A stretch of 64,000 nucleotides of DNA from Salirhabdus salicampi. GTDB lineage: Bacteria; Bacillota; Bacilli; Bacillales; Alkalibacillaceae. The notes under the pieces are model-generated. The model was not told where the DNA came from. It did not search any database and saw only the letters and a program-made list of their open reading frames with translations. This document shows, in pieces, positions 18,421 through 26,764 of this stretch. How positions within the stretch are numbered: the stretch's first letter is position 1; the number at the start of each line of letters is the position of its first letter. The stretch spans positions 124,001 through 188,000 of the forward strand of contig NZ_JANBWE010000001.1 of assembly GCF_024259515.1 (NCBI RefSeq), read 5' to 3'. Made by a program: the position numbers and the translations under genes.

Positions 18421-18436
18421 TGAATAGCTAGGAAAT

Positions 18437-18458
18437 AAGCTACCTTGCGAGGTAGCTT
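18437..18458 (+). terminator. Stem-loop after chrA
   Basis: AAGCTACC and GGTAGCTT form a perfect stem with a TTGCGA loop, but no T-run follows. It is a weak terminator candidate. Confidence 0.4.
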
Positions 18459-18502
18459 GACTCATGTTAAACGACATTTCAGGAATAATAGCAGCAAAGG
18501 AA

Positions 18503-18556
18503 TTGACGTTTTTATATAAGTCTTTTATTATATAAGCGATTAGTTATATACTTTAT
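18503..18556 (+). promoter_or_regulatory. ars operon promoter and ArsR-type operator region
   Basis: TTGACG at 18503 and TATTAT at 18526 are 17 bases apart. ATATAAG is present twice (18514, 18530) and TTATATA follows at about 18543, making an AT-rich imperfect repeat over and after the -10 element, the usual place of ArsR binding. Confidence 0.6.
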
Positions 18557-18581
18557 CTCTCACTAAGATGGGGGTGTATAA

Positions 18582-18929
18582 ATGAGATTTGAACAATTAA
18601 TCGAGATAGATGATGCTGCGGCTGCGATAAAGTTATTAGGGGACAAAACCCGACTAACAATGGTAAAAATTTTAGATGAAAATGAATGCTGTGTATGTGA
18701 ATTTGTAGAATTATTTGAAATGAGTCAGCCAGCCATTAGTCAGCACTTGAAAAAATTGAAAACTATCGGGCTTGTTAATGAAACAAGAAAAGGACAGTGG
18801 ATTTTCTATTCCTTAAATAAAACGAGTAACGTATATCCTCTTATTAAAAGTTTATTAGAACATATACCGAATCAACGAAATAAGTTGGAAGATCTTATGA
18901 AAAAGGGACTTAGAATTACATGTAAATAA
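18582..18929 (+). CDS. arsR: ArsR-type arsenical resistance repressor
   Basis: This 115-residue winged-helix repressor carries [20 protein letters not shown] and the recognition helix [20 protein letters not shown]. The ligand site ECCVCEF supplies Cys36, Cys37 and Cys39, corresponding to the CxC arsenite site in ArsR. It should repress the ars operon until As(III) or Sb(III) binds. It is followed by arsB after 16 bases and arsC further on. Confidence 0.93.
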   Translation: MRFEQLIEIDDAAAAIKLLGDKTRLTMVKILDENECCVCEFVELFEMSQPAISQHLKKLKTIGLVNETRKGQWIFYSLNKTSNVYPLIKSLLEHIPNQRNKLEDLMKKGLRITCK

Positions 18930-18945
18930 AGTGGAGGTAAACCAA

Positions 18946-20241
18946 TTGACACAACTTATATTGGCAACTGTAATTTTTATTGCAACATTGATTTTAGTCA
19001 TCTGGCAACCTAAAGGTCTCTCAATTGGCTGGTCGGCTTGTGGAGGGGCAATCGTTGCTTTAATGGTAGGCGTTGTAAACTTTAGTCATGTCATTGATGT
19101 GACAGGTATTGTTTGGAATGCAACATTAGCTTTTATTGCCATTATTATTATTTCTTTAATCCTCGATGAAATTGGATTTTTTGAATGGGCAGCTTTACAT
19201 ATGGCTAGAGCCGCTAAAGGACACGGGGTTCGCATGTTTGTGTATGTATCAATATTAGGGGCAATTGTAGCCGCCTTTTTCGCTAACGATGGAGCTGCGC
19301 TCATTCTAACTCCGATTGTTTTAGCTATGGTAAGGAATTTGAATTTTAGTGAGAAAATGATTTTCCCTTTTATTATTGCAAGTGGTTTTATAGCCGATAC
19401 GACGTCGTTGCCACTTATTGTTAGTAACTTAGTAAATATAGTATCAGCAGACTTCTTTAAAATTGGATTTGTGGAGTATGCTTCCAGAATGGTTATACCT
19501 AATCTTTTCGCGTTAGTAGCAAGTATTACTGTCCTATATTTATATTTTCGTAAGAGCATTCCGCGTAATTATAAAATGGATAACTTGAAAACGCCAAATG
19601 AAGCAATACGGGATCACAAAATGTTTCGAATGTCATGGTTTGTACTTTCGATACTATTAATCGGTTATTTTGTAAGTGAGTTTTTCCATATCCCTGTATC
19701 CATTATAGCTGGCGTCATTGCCGTTTTCTTCTTAATGATGGCGAGAAACAGTCCAGTTGTACAAACGATACAAATTCTTCGAGGAGCCCCTTGGGCAATT
19801 GTGTTCTTTTCTATTGGAATGTATGTGGTCGTTTATGGGCTACGTAATGTTGGGCTAACCTCTGTGCTAGCAGACTTAATCCAATATACGGCTGATCATG
19901 GATTATTCGCCGCAACAATAGGGATGGGTTATATTGCTGCGATTTTGTCATCAATTATGAACAATATGCCAACAGTAATGATTGATGCACTGGCGATAGC
20001 TGAAACGAATACCGATGGAGTGATTCGGGAAGCATTGATTTACGCGAATGTAATTGGTTCCGACCTTGGTCCGAAAATTACACCAATCGGTTCATTAGCA
20101 ACCTTATTATGGTTACACGTTCTTTCGCAAAAAGGTGTGAAGATATCGTGGGGAACGTATTTTAAAACAGGAATTATTTTAACGATTCCGACCTTGTTTG
20201 TAACCTTATTAGGCTTATATATAACCTTACGCTTCATGTAA
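18946..20241 (+). CDS. arsB: ArsB-type arsenite efflux permease
   Basis: The 431-residue ion-transporter-superfamily membrane protein has about 12 hydrophobic segments and the ArsB features [37 protein letters not shown] and [16 protein letters not shown] with [20 protein letters not shown]. It exports arsenite or antimonite. The TTG at 18946 follows GGAGGTAAACCAA; the GTG at 18931 would lie before that SD. It is the ArsB type and not the ACR3 type. Confidence 0.93.
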   Translation: MTQLILATVIFIATLILVIWQPKGLSIGWSACGGAIVALMVGVVNFSHVIDVTGIVWNATLAFIAIIIISLILDEIGFFEWAALHMARAAKGHGVRMFVYVSILGAIVAAFFANDGAALILTPIVLAMVRNLNFSEKMIFPFIIASGFIADTTSLPLIVSNLVNIVSADFFKIGFVEYASRMVIPNLFALVASITVLYLYFRKSIPRNYKMDNLKTPNEAIRDHKMFRMSWFVLSILLIGYFVSEFFHIPVSIIAGVIAVFFLMMARNSPVVQTIQILRGAPWAIVFFSIGMYVVVYGLRNVGLTSVLADLIQYTADHGLFAATIGMGYIAAILSSIMNNMPTVMIDALAIAETNTDGVIREALIYANVIGSDLGPKITPIGSLATLLWLHVLSQKGVKISWGTYFKTGIILTIPTLFVTLLGLYITLRFM

Positions 20242-20283
20242 CGAGTTAACATAAAAATTTAACTGCAACAAAGGAGAATGAAT

Positions 20284-20703
20284 ATGTCAAAAAAATCAAT
20301 TTATTTCTTATGTACTGGTAATTCTTGTAGAAGTCAGATGGCAGAAGGATGGGCGAAACATTATCTTGGAGATGAGTGGGATGTAAAGAGTGCAGGGATT
20401 GAAGCTCATGGATTGAATCCGAACGCTGTGGAAGCGATGAAAGAAATTGGGATTGATATCACGAACCAAACGTCCGACATTATTGATTCAAAGATTTTAA
20501 ACAATGCAGATTTAGTTGTTACCTTATGTGGTGATGCGGCAGACAAATGCCCAACAACTCCCCCACATGTAAAACGTGATCATTGGGGCTTTGACGACCC
20601 AGCAAAAGCAGAAGGAACGGAAGAAGAGAAATGGGAATTTTTCCAGCGAGTACGTGATGAAATCGGAGGCCGTATCAAACGTTTTAAAGAAACAGGGGAA
20701 TAA
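20284..20703 (+). CDS. arsC: Thioredoxin-coupled arsenate reductase
   Basis: The 139-residue enzyme reduces arsenate to arsenite using a low-molecular-weight phosphatase fold. The P-loop CTGNSCRS gives Cys10, Cys15 and Arg16, and the redox helix [10 protein letters not shown] gives Cys82 and Cys89, so the full thioredoxin-coupled cysteine relay is present. The ATG at 20284 ([10 protein letters not shown]) has AAAGGAG at proper distance; an in-frame ATG at 20278 overlaps it. Last gene of arsRBC. Confidence 0.95.
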   Translation: MSKKSIYFLCTGNSCRSQMAEGWAKHYLGDEWDVKSAGIEAHGLNPNAVEAMKEIGIDITNQTSDIIDSKILNNADLVVTLCGDAADKCPTTPPHVKRDHWGFDDPAKAEGTEEEKWEFFQRVRDEIGGRIKRFKETGE

Positions 20704-20791
20704 ATGAAAATGCCTCTTATAATCATTAAGTTGTATCTTATGTAGTAGTTCCCAAGTTTCATGTAACTTTATGTAAATATGTCAATTAACT

Positions 20792-20827
20792 AAAAACCAA
20801 CATTGAGAGATGTTGGTTTTTTAGTTG
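20792..20827 (+). terminator. ars operon terminator
   Basis: AAAACCAACAT and ATGTTGGTTTT form an 11-base stem with a six-base loop, followed by TTAG. Confidence 0.8.
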
Positions 20828-20884
20828 AAAGAAAGATGGAGGGAAAGTAAGTATATTAGGATTAGAGATTTGCTTACGTTTAAT

Positions 20885-21424
20885 CTATAATAAATCGTTT
20901 AATTCGGTATCTGAATATATAGAAACTAATACTACCGCTTTCTGATTACCAACATTTTTCACAAAGTGTGGCACACTTGCATTCCAACTAAAGGAATCAC
21001 CACTTTCTGCAATAATAGAGTCTTCTCCTTGTTCAGCAAGGATTTTTCCTTCTAACACTAAATGACATTCTTCTCCTTCGTGGGCATGTGGTTCTCCTAT
21101 TGTTGCTCCAGGAGGGAATTCTACAATCATCATTCTCAAACCACCCTTAGAAGTAAGATGCTCAATCTTTAGGTCATTAAAAGTTGATTTTGATCTCTTA
21201 TCTTTTCGTATTACACGCATATGCTGTTTCTTTTCTAGGAGTAAGTACGATAGAGGTATTCCAAGAAATGAAGCAATTGTATTTAGTGTGTTAATGGAAG
21301 GTGAAGTGTTATTGTTTTCAACATTGCTTATAAAGCCCTTTGAAAGGCCAGTCCCTTCACACATTTGTGCTATCGTTATTTTTTTTCGGTTTCGTATTGC
21401 GCGGATTTTAGTGCCAATATCCAA
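20885..21424 (-). CDS. XRE-family regulator with C-terminal cupin domain
   Basis: The 179-residue regulator has a Cro/C1-type HTH (residues 3-60, GTKIRAIRNRKKITIAQMCE and SKGFISNVENNNTSPSINTL) and a cupin_2 sensor domain (about 105-175, PPGATIGEPHAHEGEECHLV with the metal-type His and Glu residues). The TTG at 21424 is chosen because GAGGTG lies 6 bases upstream and the HTH begins there. Such proteins often control a divergent metabolic gene; here the divergent neighbour is a catechol-dioxygenase-like gene 257 bases away. The effector is unknown. Confidence 0.88.
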   Translation of the reverse strand: MDIGTKIRAIRNRKKITIAQMCEGTGLSKGFISNVENNNTSPSINTLNTIASFLGIPLSYLLLEKKQHMRVIRKDKRSKSTFNDLKIEHLTSKGGLRMMIVEFPPGATIGEPHAHEGEECHLVLEGKILAEQGEDSIIAESGDSFSWNASVPHFVKNVGNQKAVVLVSIYSDTELNDLL

Positions 21425-21487
21425 ATTAATCACCTCGTAGATAAGTTTACTAATAGGAAACATGTTTATATATTAGCAAAAAAAATA

Positions 21488-21517
21488 TTGACAATCTATA
21501 TATTACGTTGTTATGTT
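21488..21517 (+). promoter_or_regulatory. Possible sigma-A promoter for the dioxygenase-like gene
   Basis: TTGACA at 21488 and TATGTT at 21512 are 18 bases apart, in the space between the XRE-cupin regulator and the VOC gene. The leader would be about 155 bases long. Confidence 0.45.
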
Positions 21518-21680
21518 ATAAATATCAAATTTTCATATAGGAATACAGTTATCCATATATTTTTTGCGCAAATGTTTTCTAATACGAATATTTTTTCTGT
21601 AATTGAATAAGGTTTTGCTTTGATAAAGGGACTACATCTAGTTTTTAAGACGAATATAAGACTAAAAAGGGGGAATTAAA

Positions 21681-22532
21681 ATGAATTTTCACCGTAAACC
21701 TATTACCTTCGTTAATCAAGTTAACTTAAAGGTGCAAAATCTAGAACGTTCCTTAATATTTTATAGAGATATAATTGGTTTTGAAATATTGGAACAAACA
21801 GAACGTACTGCAAAACTAACTACGGACGGAAAGACTGCACTATTATCAATTGAACAACCAATTGACGTAATACAGAAACAACAGCTGACTACTGGTTTAT
21901 TTCACTTTGCTCTTTTATTACAAAACCGATCCGATTTAGGCCAAATATTAAAACACTTCGTTCAAATTGGTTATCCCTTACAAGGAGCATCCGACCATTT
22001 GGTAAGTGAAGCTATTTATTTGGTTGACCCGGATGGAAATGGTATTGAAGTGTATTCCGATCGGTGTCCATCCGAATGGATATGGAATAATAATGAAGTA
22101 CTTATGCCATCAGAACCATTGGATGTTGAAAATCTCCTAGCGGAGGCAAGAGAAGGTTCTTGGAACGGTCTACCTGCTGATACATTATTAGGGCATTTAC
22201 ATTTACATGTATCGGAGTTAAAAGAAAATCAAGAATTTTATGTTCAGGGACTAGGATTTGAAGTAGTCAGCCGATACGGGAACCATGCAATTTTTATTTC
22301 GGATGGTCACTATCATCACCATATAGCTTTGAATATATGGAACGGTATAGGTGCTCCTCAACCACCAGTTAATAGTGTGGGCCTTGAATCATTTACGTTA
22401 CAAATACCAACTAAGGAAAAGAGAAATAAAATTATTGCCCAGTTGGAGGAAATCGGTGCAGCCATCGAAGAAGAAAATGGTGTCTTCGTTACATCAGATC
22501 CGTCTGGTAATCAGATTCGTTTGAAAGTCTAA
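21681..22532 (+). CDS. VOC-family catechol 2,3-dioxygenase-like protein (first paralogue)
   Basis: This 283-residue protein contains two vicinal-oxygen-chelate modules, residues about 9-125 and 165-283. Candidate metal ligands sit in GHLHLHVSELKENQEFY and in the second-module strands HHHIALNIW and GLESFTLQIP. It resembles B. subtilis CatE (YfiE), an extradiol enzyme for catechol cleavage. GGGGG precedes the ATG. It is divergent from the XRE-cupin regulator. A close paralogue lies at 36636-37484. The real substrate is uncertain, as VOC enzymes also include bleomycin- and fosfomycin-type proteins. Confidence 0.85.
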   Translation: MNFHRKPITFVNQVNLKVQNLERSLIFYRDIIGFEILEQTERTAKLTTDGKTALLSIEQPIDVIQKQQLTTGLFHFALLLQNRSDLGQILKHFVQIGYPLQGASDHLVSEAIYLVDPDGNGIEVYSDRCPSEWIWNNNEVLMPSEPLDVENLLAEAREGSWNGLPADTLLGHLHLHVSELKENQEFYVQGLGFEVVSRYGNHAIFISDGHYHHHIALNIWNGIGAPQPPVNSVGLESFTLQIPTKEKRNKIIAQLEEIGAAIEEENGVFVTSDPSGNQIRLKV

Positions 22533-22816
22533 ATATACATTTACTGGTTTATTAACTGTAATCATGATTGGAGCCATATTGAAAGTAAATCTGACCGTTG
22601 TTTTTTAGGGAATGGCCAATGGCAGGATGCGAATTCGATCGATTCTTTTTAGCGAGAGAAAAACGAATAATTCAACCAATATAAACTAGGTGTATTAAAA
22701 AATTCGCATTGCTTCTTATTTGAGGTAATGCTTTCTTTCGATAATGATAAAATAAGTAAATTAGAACTAATAGTTCATTCCTTCACTTGATAAACTAATA
22801 AAAAGGTGGATTAACA

Positions 22817-23575
22817 ATGACACAAACAAAGTTCGATTCAAAGATTCTTTCCATTCTTGAAGATAAAATACAATTAATAAAAACAAATGAAAATGGTGGC
22901 ATTTATTTAGTTGGACCTGTAAATCTTCCTGTTAATTTATTTGAAGAGACGGTTAATTTTCAATGGTATAGCTGGCTAAATTATGATGAGATAACTGAAG
23001 ATTACAATCAGATTATTGAAAAATTATCTTCTGTTAATTTAGCGGAGTTACAACAATCTAGTGTTTTAACTTATGGTGATTTTAGCTATTCTGATGATGC
23101 AATTATTAGAATGCATTCGATATGCCATACAGGTGATATTTTTGGTAGTAAAAGGTGTGATTGTGGCTTTCAGCTCAAACAATCGATGAAAAATATTGTT
23201 GAACATGGTACAGGTGCTTTATTTTATTTAGCAAATCATGAAGGTAGAGGAATTGGCCTGTTTAGTAAAGCGATGGCTTACATTCTACAGGAGAATGACT
23301 ACGATACGGTTGAGGCAAATGAAGCGCTTGGCTTTGTTGACGATGCCAGAAATTATAGTGATGCGATCCATGTATTGAAAGCACTTAGAAGTAAACCTGT
23401 TACCTTGATGACGAATAATCCAAAGAAATTAGAGGCTTTAAAAAATGCTGGTTTAACCGTATTGAAAAGAGTGCCTCTGTGGGGTGATCGTTCAGAGTTT
23501 AATGAAAAATATTTAAAAACAAAAATAAATCGTTCGGGTCATATTGAAGAAGAGGAGACATTTAGTAAAAACTAG
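22817..23575 (+). CDS. GTP cyclohydrolase II-like protein (stand-alone RibA domain)
   Basis: The 252-residue protein has the RibA core: IRMHSICHTGDIFGSKRCDC with the three zinc cysteines, GTGALFYLANHEGRGIGLFS, AYILQENDYDTVEANEALGF and MTNNPKKLEALKNAGL. It would open the GTP imidazole ring, releasing formate, in riboflavin synthesis. No other rib gene is near and there is no fused DHBP synthase domain. The segment after LGF reads DDARNYSDAIHVLKAL in place of the usual DxRDYxxGAQIL, so the activity may have diverged. An N-terminal extension of about 85 residues precedes the core. Confidence 0.85.
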   Translation: MTQTKFDSKILSILEDKIQLIKTNENGGIYLVGPVNLPVNLFEETVNFQWYSWLNYDEITEDYNQIIEKLSSVNLAELQQSSVLTYGDFSYSDDAIIRMHSICHTGDIFGSKRCDCGFQLKQSMKNIVEHGTGALFYLANHEGRGIGLFSKAMAYILQENDYDTVEANEALGFVDDARNYSDAIHVLKALRSKPVTLMTNNPKKLEALKNAGLTVLKRVPLWGDRSEFNEKYLKTKINRSGHIEEEETFSKN

Positions 23576-23673
23576 CAGCATGACTTCTACTATTACTAAA
23601 CAATCATGAGAATATATGAATCATTTTTCGCGAATTTTATATTTGATTCTATAGAATTGCTTCGAGAATTTGT

Positions 23674-23707
23674 AGAGTATTCACTAAATGAGAATACTCT
23701 TTTTTTG
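23674..23707 (+). terminator. Terminator of the GTP cyclohydrolase gene
   Basis: AGAGTATTC and GAATACTCT form a perfect nine-base stem followed by seven T residues. Confidence 0.85.
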
Positions 23708-23818
23708 TGTTAGTACATTCAACAATAAAATAATATCCTATTTTAATAAAAATTTATTGTAAAACGATAAAAATTGTAGTGAATTTAAATGAACATTAAA
23801 TCATCTGAGGTGTATATT

Positions 23819-24294
23819 ATGAAACGAGTTTCGACGCTCTTTTTAAAGTTAGCTGTTATACTAATTGCAACTCCAGTTCTTGCTTTGCTATATATGGGTT
23901 GTTTTGGTTAGCGAAACACCCTGTTAATCCAAATTATGCCCATTTAATCTATCCCATTTTAATAGCAATGTATGTAACTGTAATACCGTTTTTTATTGGA
24001 TTGTATCAGGCATTTACACTTTTAATCTATATAGATAAGAATGATACCTTCTCTAAATTGTCTGTGAAAGCTCTAAGGTAAATCAAATTTTGTGCCACCA
24101 CAACCTTTGGTTTGTATGTTGTCATTATGCCATTTGTTTATTTTGTAGCTGAAATCGATGATGCACCTGGTCTCATTTTAATCGGGATCGTTCCTCCCTT
24201 TGCTTCAGTTGTAATCGCAGTCTTTGCTGCTGTTCTCCAGACACTTTTACAAGAAGCAATAAATATAAAATCAGAAAATGATTTAACAGTTTGA
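23819..24294 (+). pseudogene. DUF2975 membrane protein (YoaS type), frameshift plus nonsense
   Basis: The ATG at 23819 opens MKRVSTLFLKLAVILIATPV, then the frame ends at TAG after about 30 codons. The next frame carries FWLAKHPVNPNYAHLIYPIL to FSKLSVKALR, where an in-frame TAA (24079-24081) interrupts it, and continues IKFCATTTFGLYVVIMPF to the end at 24294 (INIKSENDLTV). Compared with the DUF2975/YoaS family the parts are collinear, with one small deletion near 23897 and a likely AAA-to-TAA change. The intact HTH partner gene follows after 10 bases. Confidence 0.85.
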
Positions 24295-24304
24295 GGTGAA
24301 AAAC

Positions 24305-24529
24305 ATGGCGATTATCATTAACATTGATGTGATGTTAGCGAAGAGAAAGATGAGTGTCACTGAACTTTCAGACAAGGTTGGAATCACGATGGCAAATCTA
24401 TCTATATTGAAAAATGGTAAGGCAAAAGCAATTAGAATTTCAACATTAGAGGCCATTTGTAAGGCATTAGATTGTCAGCCCGGAGACATTTTAGAGTATA
24501 AAGCTGACGAAAAAACAGATAAATATTAG
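24305..24529 (+). CDS. Small Cro/C1-type HTH regulator (YozG type)
   Basis: This 74-residue single-domain repressor reads MAIIINIDVMLAKRKMSVTE with the helix-turn-helix VTELSDKVGITMANLSILKN and ends CKALDCQPGDILEYKADEKT. It is of the YozG/YdaT-like kind that is usually paired with a DUF2975 membrane protein. The ATG at 24305 follows GAGGTG. Its partner is a pseudogene, so the pair is probably non-functional as a two-part system. Confidence 0.88.
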   Translation: MAIIINIDVMLAKRKMSVTELSDKVGITMANLSILKNGKAKAIRISTLEAICKALDCQPGDILEYKADEKTDKY

Positions 24530-24550
24530 TGCTTATCGATATGGGATTGA

Positions 24551-24584
24551 AAAAACACCGAGCATATATGACTCGGTTTTTATG
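24551..24584 (+). terminator. Terminator after the YozG-type gene
   Basis: AAAACACCGAG and CTCGGTTTTT form a stem with a loop of about nine bases; the T-run is on the 3' side. Confidence 0.75.
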
Positions 24585-24650
24585 TATAGACTCGAAATAA
24601 CGTGCTTAGTTACATGTACGAATCTATCTTTTTAGTATTTAAATTTCCTA

Positions 24651-24714
24651 TTGACAATCTTTTCTGTATCTTTTATCTTATTAATTGTTATTGATATTGA
24701 AAATCATTATCAAT
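24651..24714 (+). promoter_or_regulatory. Promoter with downstream Fur box for siderophore uptake
   Basis: TTGACA at 24651 and TATCTT at 24674 are 17 bases apart. At 24692-24714 the sequence TGATATTGAAAATCATTATC matches the Fur consensus (GATAATGATAATCATTATC) at most positions. It lies near the start of transcription and 38 bases before the binding-protein gene, so iron repression is expected. Confidence 0.8.
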
Positions 24715-24751
24715 TAGAATTTGATGAAACTATACATATGGAGGGGAAAAA

Positions 24752-25696
24752 ATGTTTTGCCAAAAGATTGCCTTACCTTTTATTTTAATATTAACAAGTG
24801 TTATCCTAATGGCTTGTGGAAGTAATGAGGAAGATAGTATGACTAATGAAAATGTGCGTGTTATTGAACACGCCATGGGGGAAACCGAAATTGAAGGGAC
24901 ACCAAAACGAATCGTAACCCTATATCAAGGGGCAACGGATGCAGCAATCGCATTTGATATTCAGCCAGTCGGGGCTGTTGAATCGTGGATTGAACAACCT
25001 TTTTATAAATATATTCGTGATGACTTAGAAGGGGTAGAAAATTTAGGGGCTGAAACGCAACCGGATTTAGAAGTTCTTAGAAAACTGAATCCAGACTTAA
25101 TCATCGCATCAAAATTACGACATGAAGAATTTTATACGCAACTAAGCGGGATCGCTCCAACCGTTATGGAAGAAACAGTATTTGAATGGAAAGATACAGT
25201 TCAACTTATGGGCAAGGCGTTAGAAGACGAAGATAAAGCTGATGAAATTTTACAAAAATGGAATGATCGTGTTGCTGATTTTAAGGATAAAGCAGGGAGT
25301 GATATATTAGGTAAGGAAGTATCCATCGTACGTTTTATGGCTGATCATGCTCGAATTTATATGCACGGATTTAGTGGAGTCGTTTTGGATGATTTAGGTT
25401 TTGCTCGACCGGAGAACCAACGTGAAAAAATTTGGGGAATGCAATTGAATACGAAAGAAAGCATTCCACAAATGAACGGAGATATTATTTTTGACATTAC
25501 GGATAATTATAGTGGTGATGCACCTTTTGCTACTAGGGAAGAATGGCAGGATCATCCGTTATGGAAAGATTTAGACGCTGTACAAAACAAAGAAGTTTAT
25601 GAAGTAAATTCAGTTAGTTGGAACATGGGTGGAGGTCCAATTGCTGCTAATATGATGTTAGATGATCTCTATGAATTTTATAATCTAGAACAGTAA
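24752..25696 (+). CDS. Iron-siderophore ABC transporter substrate-binding lipoprotein
   Basis: The 314-residue lipoprotein has lipobox LMACG and the FecB/periplasmic-binding fold, with TPKRIVTLYQGATDAAIAFD and NPDLIIASKLRHEEFYTQLS. The elements VESWIEQPFYKYIRDDLEG and the C-terminal WNMGGGPIAANMMLDDLYEF are like B. subtilis YfiY, which binds hydroxamate-type siderophores. It should deliver ferric siderophore to the two permeases encoded downstream. It is first in the Fur-controlled operon. Confidence 0.9.
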   Translation: MFCQKIALPFILILTSVILMACGSNEEDSMTNENVRVIEHAMGETEIEGTPKRIVTLYQGATDAAIAFDIQPVGAVESWIEQPFYKYIRDDLEGVENLGAETQPDLEVLRKLNPDLIIASKLRHEEFYTQLSGIAPTVMEETVFEWKDTVQLMGKALEDEDKADEILQKWNDRVADFKDKAGSDILGKEVSIVRFMADHARIYMHGFSGVVLDDLGFARPENQREKIWGMQLNTKESIPQMNGDIIFDITDNYSGDAPFATREEWQDHPLWKDLDAVQNKEVYEVNSVSWNMGGGPIAANMMLDDLYEFYNLEQ

Positions 25697-25723
25697 AGAA
25701 TGGGGATACCCCATTCTTTACTG
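25695..25723 (+). other. Stem-loop between binding protein and permease genes
   Basis: AAAGAATGGGG and CCCCATTCTTT form an 11-base stem around the centre TAT, without a T-run. It may protect the 5' part of the mRNA from decay or cause partial termination, so that the binding protein is made in excess. Confidence 0.55.
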
Positions 25724-25753
25724 TATATATTGTTATGAAAACGGGGTATTTTT

Positions 25754-26764
25754 ATGTTCAGAAAAGAACCGCTTAAAATAATTGGCATCATTAGTAGTAT
25801 TATCATTTTTGGAATTTCATTTTTTTTAAGTATTGCACTTGGAATAACAGACATGAGTCTCCAAACAGTTTATCATGCCCTTTTTCATTTTAATGCCAAT
25901 TCTACCGAACATATTATTATTCAATCCAGTCGATTACCACGTGCAATTATTGGGGCTTTAATCGGTGCATGTTTGGCAGTATCTGGAGCGCTCATGCAAG
26001 CTATAACCAAAAATCCACTAGCATCTCCTACAATATTTGGAGTGAATGCAGGTGCAATTTGTTTCGTTGTCTTAGCGGTAACATTCCTATCAATTTCTTC
26101 TCTTGTTCACTATATGTGGATTGCCTTTATTGGTGCAGGAGTAGCTTCAGCTTGTGTGTATATCTTAGGCACAATTGGAAGAGATGGTATGACGCCCATT
26201 AAAATTGTTCTCGCGGGGGCAGCTATGACAGCACTTTTTACCTCTTTTACGCAAGGGGTACTCGTATTAAACGAAACGGGGCTGCAAGAGGTATTATTTT
26301 GGTTAGCTGGTTCTATATCCGGGAGAACGTTAGATGTCTTGATCCCAGTAATGCCGTATATGATTGTTGGATTAATGATCGCTATATTTTTGGGCCAATC
26401 TATAAATATATTATTGTTTGGGGACGAGGTTGCCACTGGACTAGGCGTTCGGGTGAATATCGTAAAAGGCATAATAGGTATATTAATAGTAGTTTTAGCG
26501 GGGTCGTCAGTTGCCGTAGCTGGGGCCATAGGTTTTATCGGTTTAGTTGTTCCTCATGTTGCTCGATTTTTAGTGGGGAATGATTATCGGTGGGTTATTC
26601 CATATTGCATCCTTTTAGGTGGTTCACTGCTTTTATTGGCAGATGTATTATCACGTTTTGTCATTATGCCACAAGAGCTACCAATAGGGGTTACGACTGC
26701 ACTCATTGGAACACCTTTCTTTCTATATTTAGCTCGAAAAAGGGGGTTCCATAATGAAGGATAA
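25754..26764 (+). CDS. FecCD-family siderophore ABC permease (first)
   Basis: This 336-residue permease of the BtuC/FecCD family has about nine to ten membrane helices and the signatures LPRAIIGALIGACLAVSGAL, QAITKNPLASPTIFGVNAGA and the ATPase-docking loop GAIGFIGLVVPHVARFLVGN. It overlaps the next permease gene by 11 bases, so the two are coupled and should form the heterodimeric channel. Confidence 0.92.
   Translation: MFRKEPLKIIGIISSIIIFGISFFLSIALGITDMSLQTVYHALFHFNANSTEHIIIQSSRLPRAIIGALIGACLAVSGALMQAITKNPLASPTIFGVNAGAICFVVLAVTFLSISSLVHYMWIAFIGAGVASACVYILGTIGRDGMTPIKIVLAGAAMTALFTSFTQGVLVLNETGLQEVLFWLAGSISGRTLDVLIPVMPYMIVGLMIAIFLGQSINILLFGDEVATGLGVRVNIVKGIIGILIVVLAGSSVAVAGAIGFIGLVVPHVARFLVGNDYRWVIPYCILLGGSLLLLADVLSRFVIMPQELPIGVTTALIGTPFFLYLARKRGFHNEG

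Noticed and set aside
23819-24294. Programmed frameshift in the DUF2975 gene
   Set aside because: There is also an in-frame TAA and no slippery sequence is evident, so it is a pseudogene.
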